DNA from: an uncultured Stenotrophomonas sp.
GTDB lineage: Bacteria > Pseudomonadota > Gammaproteobacteria > Xanthomonadales > Xanthomonadaceae
Direction of reading: 5' to 3'
Assembly: GCF_945952405.1 (NCBI RefSeq)
Contig: NZ_CAMFIA010000003.1
Coordinates: 248,001-312,000, forward strand
Length of the DNA: 64,000 nt
Shown: positions 62,271 through 64,000 of the stretch, piece by piece
How the letters are laid out: each line of letters starts with the position of its first letter
How positions within the stretch are numbered: the first letter of the stretch is position 1
Notes under the pieces: generated by a model
The model's input: only the letters and a program-made list of their open reading frames with translations
Database searches by the model: none
Told to the model about the DNA's origin: nothing
Made by a program: the position numbers and the translations under genes

Positions 62271-62959
62271 CCCAGGTCGTCGAGCAGGTGCGCCGCCAGC
62301 GCTTCGCCCTCCGCGCCTGGCAGATGCGGTAGCCGCCCCCAGCAGGGCATCGGCAGGCGCTGCAGCAGGGTGGCGATGTTCTCGTCCTGGCGCTGCATCG
62401 CCGGGTCGATGTGGTTGCCGATCCAGCCGAGGCAGTCGACGCCACTGGCCTGCAACGATTGCGCGGTCAGTCGCGCGTGGTTGACGCAGCCCAGGCGCAT
62501 GCCCACCACCAGCAGCACCGGCAGCCGCAGCGCGCGCACCAGATCAAACTGGTCCAGGCCGGCCGAGAGCGGCGCCAGCCAACCCCCGACCCCCTCCACC
62601 ACCACGATGTCGGCCTGTGCACGCAGCCGCTCGAACGCGGCCACGATCGGTGCCAGCTCCACCTGCACGCCGTCTTCGGCGGCGGCCAGTTCCGGCGCCA
62701 GTGGCTGCCGCAGCGCATACGGGTTCAGGTCGGCATAGTCCGGCACCGGCCAGCTGGCGGCCTGCAGCGCCAGTGCGTCTTCGTTGCGCAGGCCTTGCCC
62801 CAGGTCCTGGCTGCCGCTGGCGACCGGCTTCATGCCGACCGCGCGCAGGCCACGCCGGCGCAGCGCATGCAGCAGCGCCGTACTGGCCGCGGTCTTGCCG
62901 ATCTCGGTGTCGGTGCCGGTAACGAACAGGGCAGGCGGCAGCGTGGCGGGCAACGGCAT
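62267..62959 (-). CDS. bioD: Dethiobiotin synthetase
   Basis: A 230-residue ATP-dependent carboxylase-type enzyme closing the ureido ring of dethiobiotin from diaminopelargonate and CO2. P-loop LFVTGTDTEIGKTAAS, substrate loop GMKPVASGS, NPYALRQPLAPELAA, and VVEGVGGWLAPLS are diagnostic. The ATG at 62959 has GGAG seven bases upstream. It is not next to other bio genes in this window, which is common in this family. Confidence 0.93.
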   Translation of the reverse strand: MPLPATLPPALFVTGTDTEIGKTAASTALLHALRRRGLRAVGMKPVASGSQDLGQGLRNEDALALQAASWPVPDYADLNPYALRQPLAPELAAAEDGVQVELAPIVAAFERLRAQADIVVVEGVGGWLAPLSAGLDQFDLVRALRLPVLLVVGMRLGCVNHARLTAQSLQASGVDCLGWIGNHIDPAMQRQDENIATLLQRLPMPCWGRLPHLPGAEGEALAAHLLDDLG

Positions 62960-63027
62960 CAATCGGCTCCAGCAGGGCAACAGGGCCTGCATTATCACCG
63001 GCACGGACGGCTTGCTAGACTGCGGGC

Positions 63028-63510
63028 ATGTTCGCCAATGCCTCGCTTACCGGCAGCAAGCCGGAACAATACGCCCAGCTGCTGGAACAGGCCCGTGGCC
63101 TGGTCTACGGCGAGTCCGACCGTATCGCCAATGCGGCCAACCTCTCCGCGCTGGTCTATCACGCCCTGCCCGACCTGAACTGGGTGGGTTTCTACCTGTA
63201 CGACGGCAACGAGCTGGTGGTCGGCCCGTTCCAGGGCCTGCCGGCCTGCGTGCGCATCCCGCTCGACAAGGGCGTGTGCGGTGCCGCCGCCCGCCAGCGC
63301 GTGACCCAGCGCGTGGACGACGTCGATGCCTTCCCCGGCCACATCGCCTGTGATTCCGCCTCGCGTTCGGAACTGGTGGTGCCACTGCTGCGCGGTGATG
63401 AGCTGATCGGTGTGTTCGACATCGACAGCCCGAAGGTCGGCCGCTTCGATGGCGACGACCAGGCCGGCCTGGAAGCCATTGCCCGCGTGTTCGTCGAGGC
63501 CCTGGGATGA
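63028..63510 (+). CDS. msrC: Free methionine (R)-sulfoxide reductase (GAF domain)
   Basis: A 160-residue GAF-domain protein that reduces free methionine-R-sulfoxide in the cytoplasm. Cys74, Cys84 and Cys108 have the same spacing (10 and 24) as Cys84, Cys94 and Cys118 of E. coli fRMsr (YebR). The sequence NWVGFYLYDGNELVVGPFQG and SELVVPLLRGDELIGVFDID fits the family. It overlaps the TfoX-like gene by ATGA. It adds the third type of methionine sulfoxide reductase in this window. Confidence 0.92.
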   Translation: MFANASLTGSKPEQYAQLLEQARGLVYGESDRIANAANLSALVYHALPDLNWVGFYLYDGNELVVGPFQGLPACVRIPLDKGVCGAAARQRVTQRVDDVDAFPGHIACDSASRSELVVPLLRGDELIGVFDIDSPKVGRFDGDDQAGLEAIARVFVEALG

Positions 63511-63869
63511 GCGCACCGAAGCTGCGCAACATCGGCCCCAAGAGTGCAGCATGGCTGCGCCAGGTCGGCCTGCGCAGCCGCGAAGACCTGGTCGCGATCG
63601 GTGCGGTCGGCGCCTTCGTCAAGGTCAAGCGTGCCGGCTTCAAGCCCAGCCTGAACCTGCTGTACTCGCTGGAAGGCGCGCTGCTGGACTGCCACTGGCA
63701 GGAACTGAGCGAACCACAACGCGATGCGCTGGTGCAGGATTACGAAGCACGCATCGCCGCGCACCCGCTGAAGGCGGCCGGCCCGGCATCGGGCCCGGTG
63801 CATGAGCAGCGCTTCGACGCCGATGATGACGCCGAAGACAGCGTGGCCGAGCACGCCGACGAGGATTGA
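63507..63869 (+). CDS. TfoX C-terminal domain protein
   Basis: A 120-residue protein with the TfoX C-terminal pattern (LRNIGPKSAAWLRQVGLRSR, LVAIGAVGAFVKVKRAG, PSLNLLYSLEGALLDCHWQE), a helix-hairpin-helix-like fold. The full TfoX/Sxy competence regulator has an additional N-terminal domain, absent here, so a role in competence is not supported. The C-terminus is acidic. It is coupled to msrC by ATGA. Confidence 0.85.
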   Translation: MSAPKLRNIGPKSAAWLRQVGLRSREDLVAIGAVGAFVKVKRAGFKPSLNLLYSLEGALLDCHWQELSEPQRDALVQDYEARIAAHPLKAAGPASGPVHEQRFDADDDAEDSVAEHADED

Positions 63870-63889
63870 GGCCTTCGCGTACCTGGCAA

Positions 63890-63914
63890 TGCCGGCCGCC
63901 AGCGGCCGGCGCCA
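63890..63914. repeat. SMAG-like single hairpin without GTAG head
   Basis: GCCGGCCGC (63891-63899) pairs with GCGGCCGGC (63902-63910). It has the core of the SMAG stem-loop but lacks the GTAG head. It lies in the spacer between two convergent genes. Confidence 0.6.
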
Positions 63915-63940
63915 CCCGGGTGATGCGCGATCGAGCACGC

Positions 63941-64000
63941 TCAGGGCTGCTGCAGTTCCAGCAGTTCTCCCACCAGGCCCGTTTCGCCACGCTCCAGCCA
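63941..64000 (-). CDS. C-terminal 19 residues of a gene entering from the right edge
   Basis: A minus-strand frame reads WLERGETGLVGELLELQQP and stops at TGA (63941-63943). The convergent layout and hairpin spacer support a real gene, but the fragment is too short to name. Confidence 0.5.
   Translation of the reverse strand, partial: WLERGETGLVGELLELQQP

Overview
The window looks like chromosomal DNA from the Stenotrophomonas maltophilia complex (Xanthomonadaceae). Supporting this are the high GC content, the spgM-xanB-rmlDCAB block, a lipopolysaccharide locus lying between metB and etfAB (the classic variable LPS site of Xanthomonas and Stenotrophomonas), and GTAG-headed stem-loop repeats of the SMAG type. 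No rRNA, tRNA or CRISPR array was seen.

Layout. 1-2446 (minus): UDP-xylose synthase, a GtrB-like glycosyltransferase, GtrA and the start of another membrane protein, probably a lipid-linked sugar modification module. 2680-8966: sugar-nucleotide supply, with spgM and xanB on plus and rmlD/C/A/B on minus, giving GDP-mannose and dTDP-rhamnose. 9014-15115: a second envelope module with two large membrane proteins of glycosyltransferase-C type, a HAD-UbiA fusion, a small SMR/EamA-like transporter and an SDR epimerase. 15309-28781: etfBA, wecB, three GT-B glycosyltransferases, a coiled-coil methyltransferase, the O-antigen ABC exporter wzt/wzm, then metB and cbs.

29082-32138: ydcH, a small envelope pair (DUF4398-like and OmpA-like) and a PilU-like ATPase. 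32140-35029: a two-gene DNA-repair cassette (radical SAM protein plus a UdgX-type uracil-DNA glycosylase) bounded by two copies of a 65-bp palindrome. 35031-36703: maiA and a fumarylacetoacetase (tyrosine breakdown). 37356-38768: RhlE-like helicase. 38912-44220: secreted M14 peptidase plus a TonB-dependent receptor. 44413-45245: queD and a phasin.

45459-50620 is the most unusual region. It is a polymorphic-toxin locus with two decayed immunity copies, an orphan toxin head, IS-end-like repeats, an intact DUF1629-type immunity gene, and an AHH-type nuclease head. The head overlaps, out of frame, a 965-residue protein ending in an XVIPCD-like tail, the secretion signal of Xanthomonadales bacteria-killing type IV secretion effectors. 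The junction looks like one effector gene split by a small frameshift.

50828-64000: an asparagine synthase lacking its catalytic Cys2, two two-component systems converging on a shared CTAG, an msrB-dipZ-msrA periplasmic methionine sulfoxide repair operon, a MocR regulator, bioD, free-methionine-sulfoxide reductase, a TfoX C-terminal domain protein, and the 3' end of one more minus-strand gene.
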